IMG/VR virus record: IMGVR_UViG_3300043548_000077
Span: 1 to 32,938 of that record
Direction: 5' to 3' (one strand)
Length of the DNA: 32,938 nt
DNA from: a virus
The notes beneath the pieces were generated by a model. That model was not told where the DNA came from and did no database searches. It saw nothing but the letters and a program-made list of their open reading frames with translations. How positions within the stretch are numbered: position 1 is the first letter of the stretch; every line of letters starts with the position of its first letter. Of this stretch, positions 1 to 7,696 are shown piece after piece. Made by a program: the position numbers and the translations under genes.

Positions 1-477
1 GCTACTAACGTAGTGGCCATATAGAACACCGTCGTACTCAGCAAGTGAAGGGCCTGAGTTTCTGTATCCGTGGTATTCATCGAACCAGTAGTCTGTTTGA
101 AGATGGGAAAATGAGATTCCATATCTACTCCCCTCTAGTCGTGGATCATGGTTGATAGCCTTCTTGATCCTGTTTTCGTGGTTGCCCTCAAACCCAATCC
201 GATAAGGGCGCTTCTTCTTACTGACCTTGTAGCGACCCCAGATACGATCCTGAGCCTCATTGTAAGCCTCTACGTCCTTCTGGTAGGACTGTGCCACAAT
301 AGCCTGTGGGTAGCGTGTATCGTAGGTGTTAAGGGACTGCATGTCAGCACCATCACCAAGGTCAACACAGTAGTCAGGCTTTACGTCTTCGATCAAGTCA
401 CCCAACCAAGTGAAGCGTTCATTGCTTACATCTGGATGTGCATGGGCGCATGTCCATACGATTACTGTCTTAGTCAT
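1..477 (-). CDS. Metallophosphoesterase-like protein, C-terminus cut by window edge
   Basis: Hand translation from ATG at 477 stays open for 159 codons to the left edge. Visible motifs are LGDGAD (residues 40-45, like GDxxD) and GFEGNHENR (GNHE motif), the signatures of calcineurin-like metallophosphoesterases and phage DNA-repair phosphoesterases; a later GHY near the edge could be a metal-binding histidine. Oddity: the usual motif I DxH appears as C-A-H within WTCAHAHPD, so the expected aspartate is a cysteine. The start overlaps the end of the upstream gene by 8 bases, so it is the next gene in the leftward replication operon. The family call rests on GDxxD and GNHE; substrate and activity are unknown, and the C-terminal metal ligands are outside the window. 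Confidence 0.8.
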   Translation of the reverse strand, partial: MTKTVIVWTCAHAHPDVSNERFTWLGDLIEDVKPDYCVDLGDGADMQSLNTYDTRYPQAIVAQSYQKDVEAYNEAQDRIWGRYKVSKKKRPYRIGFEGNHENRIKKAINHDPRLEGSRYGISFSHLQTDYWFDEYHGYRNSGPSLAEYDGVLYGHYVSS

Positions 478-742
478 TATCTTTCCATTTCTTGACACGA
501 CCTCGGACATATTCTCGGAATTCTTTGTCAGACAAGTCTTCTTTGTCTACCCTATCCGCAATATTGTATTTAACATCCTCATAAGTGTAGAGGGCGTTTT
601 CCATCTTAGTGGCGTGGTATTGAATACGTTCGACAGCGGCGGCAAGACCAGAAAAATCGTAGCTTTTAAGCATACCCCGGATTTGCTCAAGATTGCTGCA
701 AATGTATTCATCCACATTGACAGTGTAAGGTACTTTACTCAT
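470..742 (-). CDS. Hypothetical protein, 90 aa
   Basis: Not recognised. The protein is charged and probably helical, with a strongly basic and acidic C-terminus (RGRVKKWKDND) and no membrane segment or cysteine cluster. I chose the ATG at 742, which shares its A with the upstream stop (TGATG), over an in-frame ATG at 760 that would overlap the upstream gene further. It ends 8 bases inside the metallophosphoesterase gene. The tight coupling on both sides supports real translation within the nucleotide-metabolism and replication operon. Confidence 0.75.
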   Translation of the reverse strand: MSKVPYTVNVDEYICSNLEQIRGMLKSYDFSGLAAAVERIQYHATKMENALYTYEDVKYNIADRVDKEDLSDKEFREYVRGRVKKWKDND

Positions 743-987
743 CAGTAGTTGTCTTCCCATTCTAGAGGAATGATCTGATCGCAGAAGTGTTCCACAATCT
801 CAATTGCATCATCGAAGTCTTGGAAGATCAAGTCTTCTTCACTCAGAACCCCACGTTCATCCCGAATTGTCACCGACAGGACAAACCCTTCTCCATATGG
901 CAACCCAAACCCATCGTCTTCAATGTCCCAGTCAGGGATTTCTGACGAGTGAATTGGGCCACGAAGGACATTTACAATTTGAACCAT
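742..987 (-). CDS. Hypothetical acidic protein, 81 aa
   Basis: Not recognised. A small acidic protein (many D and E; ends EWEDNY) with an alternating hydrophobic pattern that suggests beta strands (FVLSVTIRDERG) followed by a helix (DFDDAIEIVEHF). No cysteines in a zinc pattern and no membrane segment. It begins 16 bases inside the endonuclease I gene and is coupled by a TGATG junction to the next gene, so it belongs to the same leftward transcript. Its position after endonuclease I hints at a role in DNA metabolism, but that is only context. Confidence 0.75.
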   Translation of the reverse strand: MVQIVNVLRGPIHSSEIPDWDIEDDGFGLPYGEGFVLSVTIRDERGVLSEEDLIFQDFDDAIEIVEHFCDQIIPLEWEDNY

Positions 988-1379
988 TGCTCAGGAACCT
1001 CTTTGTCTGCGAATGTGAAGCCATTCTTGTTGCACCAATCAGCATAGGAAGTCTTAGAACCTTTGCTGATCTTCGTTTTAGAGTTAGAGAAGACAAACCT
1101 AATGTCCAGATCAGGATACTGCTTCTGAACCAGTAGGTGTTTCTTTCTGTCTGCTACCACAAACCTCCCTTTGGTTTCTACGATGATCCCATTAGGAAGT
1201 ACGAAGTCTGGGGTATAGGTGTGAAGGCTTTCTGGAACAACATACTTGATCTTCGTTGTCTCATACTCGACCTTCACACCCTGTTGTTCTAACTGCTTGG
1301 CTACCTTGCCTTCTAGACCTGAGCGATACCCTCTAGATTTGGGGGTTCCCACATTTGGTTTTCGTAACGTCTTAGCCAC
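972..1379 (-). CDS. Endonuclease I, Holliday-junction resolvase (T7 gp3-like)
   Basis: A 135-residue nuclease of the T7 endonuclease I family, which cuts branched DNA during phage recombination, replication-fork breakdown and packaging. The four catalytic residues are visible: E23, D58 (in TPDF), E68 and K70 (in ETKG). Their spacing (35, 10, 2) is exactly that of T7 endonuclease I (E20, D55, E65, K67). The start is a GTG at 1379 preceded by GGGAG seven bases upstream; no ATG is available before the catalytic core. It overlaps the upstream exonuclease gene by 67 bases, an unusually long overlap here. The T7 enzyme acts as a dimer on four-way junctions. Confidence 0.93.
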   Translation of the reverse strand: MAKTLRKPNVGTPKSRGYRSGLEGKVAKQLEQQGVKVEYETTKIKYVVPESLHTYTPDFVLPNGIIVETKGRFVVADRKKHLLVQKQYPDLDIRFVFSNSKTKISKGSKTSYADWCNKNGFTFADKEVPEQWFKL

Positions 1380-2020
1380 AACAGTCTCCCATTCAGTACT
1401 GCACGGTCATAGTCACCTTCATAAGCCTCAAGACAGCGTTTCCACATTTCTTGTTCTGTGGTAGCCCCATCAAGGATTTTCTGAGAGGTAATCTCACCGA
1501 CCTTCCAGACACCAACAATGTTATCAGCCCTGTCTCCCATCAGCAGTTGTTGATAGAAAAACAACAAACCTTCCCATTGTTCAATATCTGACCACTCTCG
1601 TCTAGTTGGGTTGTAGAGTTTACAAGGGACTTGTCGGAAGTCTTTGTCGATAGAGACAATTACTACATTGGGATACAGCTTGGTCGCTTGTATAGCAATT
1701 GCATCATCAGCTTCTTCCCCGTCTGTCAGTTCAGAGATATAGTTATCAAGGATATACTCTCTGGCAAGACCCAATAACGTAGGTTTCTCAGCCTTCCTGT
1801 TGCCCTTGTAACTCTTAGAAATTTCCTTTCGGAAGTTGTTTGGCCCTGTCAAGAAGGCTTTGTATGTCAAATCATCCCCATACCTCTCCTTGACTGCTTC
1901 GACACTATCCTTGAACAGTTCATCAATCTTTTGAAGAACTCCCCCAATAGTATCGTTGTCTTTGGATAACGCAGCCCTGTAAGCAAAAGGGTCAGCGTCG
2001 ATCAGGATATGCTTTGTCAT
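1313..2020 (-). CDS. 5'-3' exonuclease, FEN/PIN-like (T7 gp6 role)
   Basis: A 235-residue flap-endonuclease-type exonuclease. Acidic metal-binding motifs are in order: LIDADPFAYRA (D8, D10), GEEADDAIA (E103, D105, D106), VSIDKDFRQ (D125, D127) and GDRADNIVG (162-170), the last being the helix-hairpin-helix-type DNA-binding turn seen in FEN and Pol I 5' nucleases. Expected roles are removing RNA primers and degrading host DNA to nucleotides for phage synthesis. It starts in a 4-base ATGA overlap with thyX and runs 67 bases into the endonuclease I gene, so the three are translated from one message. Confidence 0.93.
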   Translation of the reverse strand: MTKHILIDADPFAYRAALSKDNDTIGGVLQKIDELFKDSVEAVKERYGDDLTYKAFLTGPNNFRKEISKSYKGNRKAEKPTLLGLAREYILDNYISELTDGEEADDAIAIQATKLYPNVVIVSIDKDFRQVPCKLYNPTRREWSDIEQWEGLLFFYQQLLMGDRADNIVGVWKVGEITSQKILDGATTEQEMWKRCLEAYEGDYDRAVLNGRLLWLRRYENQMWEPPNLEGIAQV

Positions 2021-2682
2021 TCCTTACCTGTCAGGTTGAAGACTGTTGGAAATGCTGGGACCAGCACTTCTTTGATCTTACGGGCCAACACAACATGTTC
2101 CCACTGGGTCACACCGGGATCATCACGAACTTCAAGGTAGTGCAACCAACTGCGCAGTGTGCCATTGACGTATAGGCGGCTCATGGTAAGACCTTCGGGA
2201 AGAATTACCCTAGCACACTCTTTAGCGACTTGTTGCTCTCTCAGGTGTTCGTACAGGTTCTTAGAGAGGTTCCCAAGTTGTCCTACAGAGTGTTTTATCA
2301 TACCTTTATCTACAGGGTCCAGATCATCAACACTATTCTGACGGTTCTTGTTATCTTGCCTACGGAACTCACGTTCAGTAAACTCGATTTCATCAGAGTA
2401 GCGTTGACTAAACTCTTGGAAGCTGAACGAGCGGTGACGCAACAACTGTCGGGTAATATCCCTTGGAGCCTCTACCTCGACAACAGCATTGACCATTTCG
2501 AAGACTGACCAATGCTTGTTCTTGACACAGTAGTTTAGGAGTTTCTCTGCTGTGTCGAAGTTGTCTTGGTTAGAGGGGTTAGACACCCTAGCGCAGTATG
2601 CTAGGATGCCTTCCGAATTAGGGATACGAGCCTCGATTGTTGGTTGAGTAAGTCCAATCAGTCGGGCATTGATCTTTGTCAA
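2017..2682 (-). CDS. thyX: Flavin-dependent thymidylate synthase ThyX
   Basis: A 221-residue ThyX, which makes dTMP from dUMP using methylene-tetrahydrofolate, FAD and NADPH. The diagnostic ThyX signature RHRxxSxxxxSxRY is complete at residues 82-95 (RHRSFSFQEFSQRY). Also visible are HWSVFE (H57 to E62) and the C-terminal substrate-binding segment NGTLRSWLHYLEVR. Length is normal for the family. It overlaps both neighbours by 4 bases (ATGA), sitting between a small gene after SSB and the exonuclease. Together with nuclease degradation of host DNA it would raise the dTTP supply for phage replication. Confidence 0.97.
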   Translation of the reverse strand: MTKINARLIGLTQPTIEARIPNSEGILAYCARVSNPSNQDNFDTAEKLLNYCVKNKHWSVFEMVNAVVEVEAPRDITRQLLRHRSFSFQEFSQRYSDEIEFTEREFRRQDNKNRQNSVDDLDPVDKGMIKHSVGQLGNLSKNLYEHLREQQVAKECARVILPEGLTMSRLYVNGTLRSWLHYLEVRDDPGVTQWEHVVLARKIKEVLVPAFPTVFNLTGKE

Positions 2683-2870
2683 AGTGTTGTTTCCACTTCT
2701 TTCCCGTTGTCATAGACAGCTACCATCTGGTTCACATATTTGTATCCAGAGCCTTGCATAAAGGACAGGAACAGTTCTAGTACCTCTGGGACCGTCTCTG
2801 CTTGACCCTCGACATTGACAGCGCGATAGTCACCACCTTCGTCGTCATACATTCCAAACGTGAACCGCAT
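2679..2870 (-). CDS. Hypothetical protein, 63 aa
   Basis: Not recognised. A short acidic protein with a predicted strand-helix-strand pattern (MRFTFGMYDDEGGDY, then VPEVLELFLSFMQGSGY, then VNQMVAVYDNGKEV). No cysteines and no membrane segment. It shares one base with the end of the SSB gene (stop/start overlap) and 4 bases with thyX, so it is translationally coupled within the SSB-thyX-exonuclease operon. Function unknown. Confidence 0.75.
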   Translation of the reverse strand: MRFTFGMYDDEGGDYRAVNVEGQAETVPEVLELFLSFMQGSGYKYVNQMVAVYDNGKEVETTL

Positions 2871-3370
2871 TAGGCAGCTTCCTCTTGATTAGGACGGGTA
2901 TAGGGCAGGAACTCAACGATCTTGACCTTGGTGAGAGAGGTACGGCTGATAGGCTTACCATCCTGACCCTTGAAAGTCGTGATAAGGTTGGTAATCTCTG
3001 CTACCGTGCCATTACCAATCAGACCATCGACTTCAACATCCCAAGGCTTACCTTCGCTGTTGACCACTTTCGGGGGACCACCAGCTTTCAGGATAGGCGT
3101 ACCATCGCTTTTCTGGACAAGGTGCTTACGCTCAAACTTCACAGCGATTTTGCCATCACCTTCCAGAAGACGTTTTTGGATAGGTTTCTTCTGTGAACCT
3201 GCCTTCTTAAGTTTGTCGTACTCCGACTTGTCGAGAACTTGGGTCACAGTGTAGGCACCATCACAAGGCTCATAGACACCTTCATACCCAACCATTTCAC
3301 GGTTGTTCTCGAACACCTTAGCCCACTCAATCGGGCCAGTCGTAGTCACTTCTTTATAGCTAGTAGCCAT
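2870..3370 (-). CDS. Single-stranded DNA-binding protein, T7 gp2.5-like
   Basis: About 166 residues. The C-terminal half (DGLIGNGTVAEITNLI, then LTKVKIVEFLPY) matches the pattern of the gp2.5 OB-fold (a glycine turn then a long strand pair ending in V-x-L-V-E-L in T7). A lysine- and arginine-rich middle (KKPIQKRLL, KFERKH) would suit DNA contact. T7 gp2.5 coats single-stranded DNA and recruits polymerase and helicase through an acidic tail; here the tail is short (NQEEAA). The second of two tandem ATGs (3370) has the better spacing from GAGGA. It is the first gene behind its own promoter (3414-3442). The call rests on pattern and position, not on a diagnostic motif. Confidence 0.72.
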   Translation of the reverse strand: MATSYKEVTTTGPIEWAKVFENNREMVGYEGVYEPCDGAYTVTQVLDKSEYDKLKKAGSQKKPIQKRLLEGDGKIAVKFERKHLVQKSDGTPILKAGGPPKVVNSEGKPWDVEVDGLIGNGTVAEITNLITTFKGQDGKPISRTSLTKVKIVEFLPYTRPNQEEAA

Positions 3371-3413
3371 CATTTCCTCATTTTGTCAGGACAACTGATT
3401 CGGTCGGTCTTTG

Positions 3414-3442
3414 CATATAGTTGTACAGTTGGTTCTTGTCAA
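3414..3442 (-). promoter_or_regulatory. Sigma70-type promoter with AACTGTACA operator, reading into SSB operon
   Basis: On the minus strand: TTGACA (3442-3437), a 17-base spacer containing CCAACTGTACAAC, then TATATG (3419-3414), 41 bases before the SSB start. It is one of five copies of the same promoter type in the window (others near 9940-9968, 9994-10022, 15141-15171, 15929-15957). It lies in the gap between the end of the polymerase gene and SSB, allowing SSB, ThyX and the nucleases to be expressed separately from polymerase. A GATTC (CcrM-type) site lies just downstream at 3397-3401. Confidence 0.75.
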
Positions 3443-3459
3443 CTGTCTAACCACATTAT

Positions 3460-5337
3460 TTAGTGCGTTTCGGCATAATTTTTTCCGATCTGCACATCCA
3501 CGTCTAGCAGGACATTTAGCTTAAGTTTGTCGTTAGTCTTCTTGATAGACCCCTTAAGAATGTCTGCGATATACTCGGTCACTTGTTCCTTCACATAGAA
3601 GCCAACCTCGTCGTGAAACTGCATGGCGATCTTAATGCCAGCCTTGCGACAGAACGACAACCAAGTGTCAAAGCAATAGACACCTGTAGATTGGTTAGCA
3701 GTAGAGAAACGATCCTTTTCAGATCGTAGGTTGTGCCAGAACTTAGAGACAGGGTTCTGTAGCCACATAGAGTTTCCCACAAGTTTGACCTTGAAACTCT
3801 CTGTTGCTTTGACCACAGAATGATTCCGTTCCCAGTAAGCCTTGATGATTGCTGTAGCCTCTTTAGGGGTCACACCAATCTCTCTGGCAAGTTTAGCTGC
3901 ACCTACACCGTAGACGCAACTGTAGTTCGCAGCCTTGTACTTGCTACGAATAGGTTTCAGGTTAATCTCCCCTCTTGCATGTTTCGCTGCATCTTCTGCG
4001 GTGATAGCACCTGCAAACTCCGCAAGATTAAGATGGGGGTCAAATCCCGGTAGGCTCATCTCTGCCACATAGGCAGGATCGTAGGGCTTCATGTAGTGGC
4101 GCTTTGTGGTATCCTCTAGGGAAACCATGTCAGACCCCACCAGATCGAAGCCATCAGGGGCAATCAAGCAACCCCTAATCTCTGCGCCCCAAGGCTTGTC
4201 CACCTTCGGGATATTAGCTAGAGGCTTGGCATGTTTGAACCTGAACGTGTTGGTCAAGCCTGCCACAGAAGCAACAAGCCAACCATCTGTATGGCTGTCG
4301 AGCATAGCCTTGAAGAAGCCCTTACGATGTCGAATAACAGTCAGACCCTCTAGAATTTCCACGCCGGGGGCTTTGTCCTTGAGGCTAGTGACACTGGCAC
4401 ACAGTTGACCACCTTCTGCGTGGGTGGCTGGATAACGTACTTGGGCAATGCGCTTCTCCACACCAGTCTGCTTGTTCTTGTCGTATTTCCACGTCTGGGG
4501 TTCCCAGCCAAGTCTGTAGAGCCAATCCTTGACCTGAGCATCGCTGTTGGGATTAGCGTCTTCCCAGTCAACGACCATTTCCACCGTATCCCCCTCGAAG
4601 TTAGAGGGCAGTTCAGATTGGAAGAGAATATTGAGCCACTTCTTCCAAGCCTCGGTCATGGTCCCATCCTTCTTGACCTGTTGTGCAGGCTTCTTGAAGG
4701 TCTTGTAGACAGGTTGCTTAGGCATAGCCTTGACCAGTTCCTCAAACTTCTCTTGCTGTAGACGTTCCAGTTCATCGTAGTTCTTCTGTGCGCGTTCTAC
4801 ATCAAGACGGACACCCACCTCTTCCGCTTCCCTTGCACAGTCCATCTTGAACCCAAGATAGTCTACAATGCGAACAGCCTCATCCCAGTTGCCATACAGC
4901 TTGAGGAGTTTACGCTCTAGGTCTTTCCAGAGACGCCAGTTGATCTTAACGTCCTCTACACAGCGATGGGTATACTCTTCGTAGGACAGGCTCGACCAAT
5001 CCTCGACCTTGGGCTTAGGGACACCGTATTCGATGCCATAGCCCTCTAGACCATGCTTGTCTCGTTCAAAGTTGACGTACCAAGACAAGGCCAGACTGTC
5101 GATGAACTTTGTGTGGTTCAGGTTCAGCCCAAGGATTTTGTTGAAGGTAGGAAGATCGTGCCGGATAGAGTTGTGGGCAACAATCCGGGTATCTTCTTCC
5201 AACAACAGAGACTTCATAACTTCGTAGTCATTGGTGTGGTGGTAGGTTTCCCCATCATCAGTCCAAGCAACCACATGAAGTTTAGTAGCCTCTTTCCACA
5301 GACCATCACTTTCACTATCCAGCACGATGATTTTCAT
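3460..5337 (-). CDS. DNA polymerase, family A, T7-like with 3'-5' exonuclease
   Basis: A 625-residue replicative polymerase. N-terminal proofreading domain: DSESDG (D7, E9), VAHNSIRHD (N56 to D61) and CVEDV (D129). Polymerase domain: motif A VGSDMVSLED (D403, E408); motif B RSKYKAANYSCVYG (R464, K468, Y472, Y476, spaced as in T7 polymerase); motif C HDE (575-577). The protein ends in histidine (NYAETH), as T7 polymerase does. It is shorter than T7 gp5 (704). The Exo III tyrosine of the Y-x3-D motif is replaced by arginine (R125). It overlaps the upstream 65-residue gene by 4 bases. It would act with the gp4-like primase-helicase encoded just upstream. Confidence 0.97.
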   Translation of the reverse strand: MKIIVLDSESDGLWKEATKLHVVAWTDDGETYHHTNDYEVMKSLLLEEDTRIVAHNSIRHDLPTFNKILGLNLNHTKFIDSLALSWYVNFERDKHGLEGYGIEYGVPKPKVEDWSSLSYEEYTHRCVEDVKINWRLWKDLERKLLKLYGNWDEAVRIVDYLGFKMDCAREAEEVGVRLDVERAQKNYDELERLQQEKFEELVKAMPKQPVYKTFKKPAQQVKKDGTMTEAWKKWLNILFQSELPSNFEGDTVEMVVDWEDANPNSDAQVKDWLYRLGWEPQTWKYDKNKQTGVEKRIAQVRYPATHAEGGQLCASVTSLKDKAPGVEILEGLTVIRHRKGFFKAMLDSHTDGWLVASVAGLTNTFRFKHAKPLANIPKVDKPWGAEIRGCLIAPDGFDLVGSDMVSLEDTTKRHYMKPYDPAYVAEMSLPGFDPHLNLAEFAGAITAEDAAKHARGEINLKPIRSKYKAANYSCVYGVGAAKLAREIGVTPKEATAIIKAYWERNHSVVKATESFKVKLVGNSMWLQNPVSKFWHNLRSEKDRFSTANQSTGVYCFDTWLSFCRKAGIKIAMQFHDEVGFYVKEQVTEYIADILKGSIKKTNDKLKLNVLLDVDVQIGKNYAETH

Positions 5338-5531
5338 ACAGTATATCGCTCCAACACACGTTTCGTTGCGGCATAGTCTTGGATGAATTGCTCAAGATCA
5401 TGCGGGTGAACCCAACCACCTTGGGCATGTTTGATGATTTCATCCTTGTAGTAGTTCAGTTGCCATTCCAGTTCTTGAACGATGATACTGTCAACAGTGT
5501 CATGCCCAAGTTCTACTACCACATTAGACAT
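5334..5531 (-). CDS. Hypothetical protein, 65 aa, between helicase and polymerase
   Basis: Not recognised. A small, mostly helical protein (VQELEWQLNYYKDEI, then a helix with YAATKRVLERY). It overlaps polymerase by 4 bases and the preceding 59-residue gene by 8. Small proteins of this kind often sit directly before polymerase in T7-like modules; the tight coupling suggests matched expression, but no activity can be read from the sequence. Confidence 0.8.
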   Translation of the reverse strand: MSNVVVELGHDTVDSIIVQELEWQLNYYKDEIIKHAQGGWVHPHDLEQFIQDYAATKRVLERYTV

Positions 5532-5703
5532 TCTGCAAATCCTTTACTGCTTGTTGTTGTCCCCGAACCCAGCCACCACCAAAAGCCCAGCGCAAGTCAA
5601 CAAGACTTACCCCTCGGTTCTCTGCAAACTCCCTGCGGCTCTCAGTGTCAGTCATAGGTTCATCCAACCAATCTTCAAAAGCCTTATCGGTTCTGTTCAC
5701 CAT
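5524..5703 (-). CDS. Hypothetical protein, 59 aa, between helicase and polymerase
   Basis: Found by hand translation: ATG at 5703, stop at 5524-5526. The peptide starts MVNRTDKAFEDW, includes FAENRGVSLVDLRWAFGGG and ends QAVKDLQNV. A clear AAGGAG lies five to six bases before the ATG, inside the last codons of the primase-helicase gene, which it overlaps by 7 bases; it overlaps the next gene by 8. It fills what would otherwise be the only sizeable gap in this operon. Function unknown; no recognised motif. Confidence 0.8.
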   Translation of the reverse strand: MVNRTDKAFEDWLDEPMTDTESRREFAENRGVSLVDLRWAFGGGWVRGQQQAVKDLQNV

Positions 5704-7304
5704 CCTACTCCTTTTTCTGTCAGGGTGAAGGTTTCTCCATCAAAGAGAAGTTCACCAGAGTTTCCTTCAAGACCACACGGACGGTTCTTCTTAACCACAA
5801 GCCGTGTAGTGTTACGTTCTAGCATATCGCTTGCCTCTTTGTCACGCTCTAAATCAATAATGACAGAGGCACGTTGACCAATCATCCGACAATACTTGAA
5901 GTCACCATTGTCGTTTGTGTGACCAATCGTAACGATACCAACATTCAGATCAGCCGCCAGCTTAGACAGACGAACAGACAGTTCCGCCAACAAGGCTTCT
6001 TTGCTTTCGTCACTGGATACTGTCACAACGTCTTGGATAGGCTCAAAGAACACATACTTGCAGCCATACACCTGTGTCAGAACCCTGATCTGTTCAATCA
6101 GTTCATCAGCACCATCTTCTTCACGCAGGTGAAACTGCATGTACCCTGTGTTGTTCGTGATGTATCGGATAGCCTCTTCTACATCCTGCAACCGACCTTT
6201 CTCTTGGATCAAATCCTTACGGGTAAGGTTGTCCTTGAGGTAGTACGAAACAACACCAAGAAGTGAACGTAACTTAGTCTCTTCCAAGTGCCATGTCGCA
6301 AACTTCACGTCAGGATAGTTCTTGATGAAGTTATATTCCAGATAGCGCATGAACTCTGATTTACCAATGCCAGTAGGTGCCTTGATAACAGTGAAGTGTC
6401 CCTGCATTAGTCCAAGGATTTTATCGTCCAGCCCCATGATCCCAGTAGGAACATAGGAGTGGTCAGGGGTATCATGCAACAGTTCTAGAAAGTCTTCTTC
6501 TGTAGCATAGATATTGTCAGGGGTGAACAGACCTGCACTGAACCATGCCTTAGAGAAACTCTCAGAAGCATCAGCCATCAAGAAGTCATTGGCATCCTTG
6601 TAGACATCGTGAGGCACACGATAGACACGACCGGGGAACAAGTGCATCAAAGAGATAGCAAACTTCTCTGCTTTGTCGTCAGTATCAAGAGACAGGTAAA
6701 TCTTCTTGAACGACCCCAACCAGTCTTTGCAGTTCTCTAGCAGACGCTTGTTCGGTGTGGCAGAAGGTAGCGACACAAAGGGATACTTCTGACCCATCAT
6801 CTGATAACCAGACATGGCATCAAGTTCACCCTCAGTGATGGTCACAGCCTGTGCTGATCCAGCAGGGAACTTGTCCATACCAAACAGCTTGTCAGACTTG
6901 AAACCTTTACCAGTGAAGAACTCCTTGGGGAACACCCTAGTCTTAGTGGACCCATCAGGATAGGTGTAGGTATGCTTAAGCGGTACTTCATCTTCCACAT
7001 AAGTCTTTACACCATAGAACTCCATAGTTCTTGCTGTGACCTTACGGTGACCATTGTGCATCCACACACCCTGTTCATCGTCTACCCTTTGGGCAGGCTC
7101 TACAAGTTTAATCACGGCTCTGTCCTTCTTTAGAGGATAAGTCTTAGATGCCCAGTCAAACACTTTATTCCCACTGCTGGGATAAGCTGTATGACAACTA
7201 TGGCAGTGACCAATCTGGTGCTTAGTGTTCCAAGAAAAGGCGTCAGACGATCCACACTTTTCGTATGGGCAGGGTTGATGGATCAGTTCTACTTGTTCAT
7301 ACAT
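5697..7304 (-). CDS. Primase-helicase, T7 gp4-like
   Basis: A 535-residue bifunctional replication protein. Order: zinc ribbon with C12, C17, C34, C37; a Toprim primase core with TEGELDAM (E159), SLDTDD (205-210) and KDANDF; then a RecA/DnaB-type helicase with Walker A APTGIGKS (309-316), HLEET (339-343), VFFEPIQD around E421 at the Walker B position, GHTND (H462) and an arginine-finger-like KKNRP (R508). It should unwind the fork 5' to 3' as a ring and lay primers for the polymerase. The N-terminal zinc ribbon is closely repeated as a separate gene immediately upstream (7289-7480), which it overlaps by 16 bases. AGGGGA precedes the ATG. Confidence 0.96.
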   Translation of the reverse strand: MYEQVELIHQPCPYEKCGSSDAFSWNTKHQIGHCHSCHTAYPSSGNKVFDWASKTYPLKKDRAVIKLVEPAQRVDDEQGVWMHNGHRKVTARTMEFYGVKTYVEDEVPLKHTYTYPDGSTKTRVFPKEFFTGKGFKSDKLFGMDKFPAGSAQAVTITEGELDAMSGYQMMGQKYPFVSLPSATPNKRLLENCKDWLGSFKKIYLSLDTDDKAEKFAISLMHLFPGRVYRVPHDVYKDANDFLMADASESFSKAWFSAGLFTPDNIYATEEDFLELLHDTPDHSYVPTGIMGLDDKILGLMQGHFTVIKAPTGIGKSEFMRYLEYNFIKNYPDVKFATWHLEETKLRSLLGVVSYYLKDNLTRKDLIQEKGRLQDVEEAIRYITNNTGYMQFHLREEDGADELIEQIRVLTQVYGCKYVFFEPIQDVVTVSSDESKEALLAELSVRLSKLAADLNVGIVTIGHTNDNGDFKYCRMIGQRASVIIDLERDKEASDMLERNTTRLVVKKNRPCGLEGNSGELLFDGETFTLTEKGVGW

Positions 7305-7480
7305 GCTGTTCCCCTACTGGGTATACCTCTTGCCCAATCCATAGCCCCCTTCTTTTTATTGGGGTAAGTGTTGCAACAAGAGAAGCAAAGGCCGATTTGT
7401 GTTTCAGGTACCCACGAAAAACCGTCTTTTGATCCACAGTCTTCATAGGGGCAGGGTTGGTAAGTTAAGACTTCACGCAT
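7289..7480 (-). CDS. Stand-alone zinc-ribbon protein, paralog of primase N-terminus
   Basis: A 63-residue protein that is essentially one zinc ribbon (CPYEDCGSKDGFSW, then GLCFSCCNTYP) followed by a short MDWA tail. It aligns along its length with residues 7-52 of the adjacent primase-helicase (QPCPYExCGSxDxFSW, QIGxCxSC, DWA), so it is a tandem duplication of the primase zinc-binding domain. In gp4-type primases that domain recognises the template and helps hold the primer. The two genes are in different frames and overlap by 16 bases, so this is not simply a broken N-terminus. It may act in trans with the primase or compete with it; function is inferred only. Confidence 0.82.
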   Translation of the reverse strand: MREVLTYQPCPYEDCGSKDGFSWVPETQIGLCFSCCNTYPNKKKGAMDWARGIPSRGTACMNK

Positions 7481-7483
7481 CTT

Positions 7484-7696
7484 TCACCAAATGCAGTTGT
7501 ATTTCTGTTTTTCAACAGAGCCATCGTTGTAGTGAACTTCAGTCTTGTAGCACTCTCCCCAACGAATCCTCTCAAGGAAGTTTTGGTCAAACTCGATTTC
7601 ATCTTCGAACCAAAATTCAAATTTACTTGTAGGGTGACGACAGAAAAGCCCCCAAGCCACAGGAACTTTTTCTACAGTTTCAGAGGTTTTAGGCAT
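7484..7696 (-). CDS. Hypothetical protein, 70 aa
   Basis: Not recognised. Aromatic and acidic, probably mostly beta (FEFWFEDEIEFD, CYKTEVHYNDGSVEKQKYNCIW), with three cysteines but no CxxC pair. AGGAAG lies eight bases before the ATG, inside the end of the preceding gene, which it overlaps by 8 bases. It ends three bases before the zinc-ribbon gene. Co-transcription with the replication genes is clear; the role is not. Confidence 0.78.
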   Translation of the reverse strand: MPKTSETVEKVPVAWGLFCRHPTSKFEFWFEDEIEFDQNFLERIRWGECYKTEVHYNDGSVEKQKYNCIW

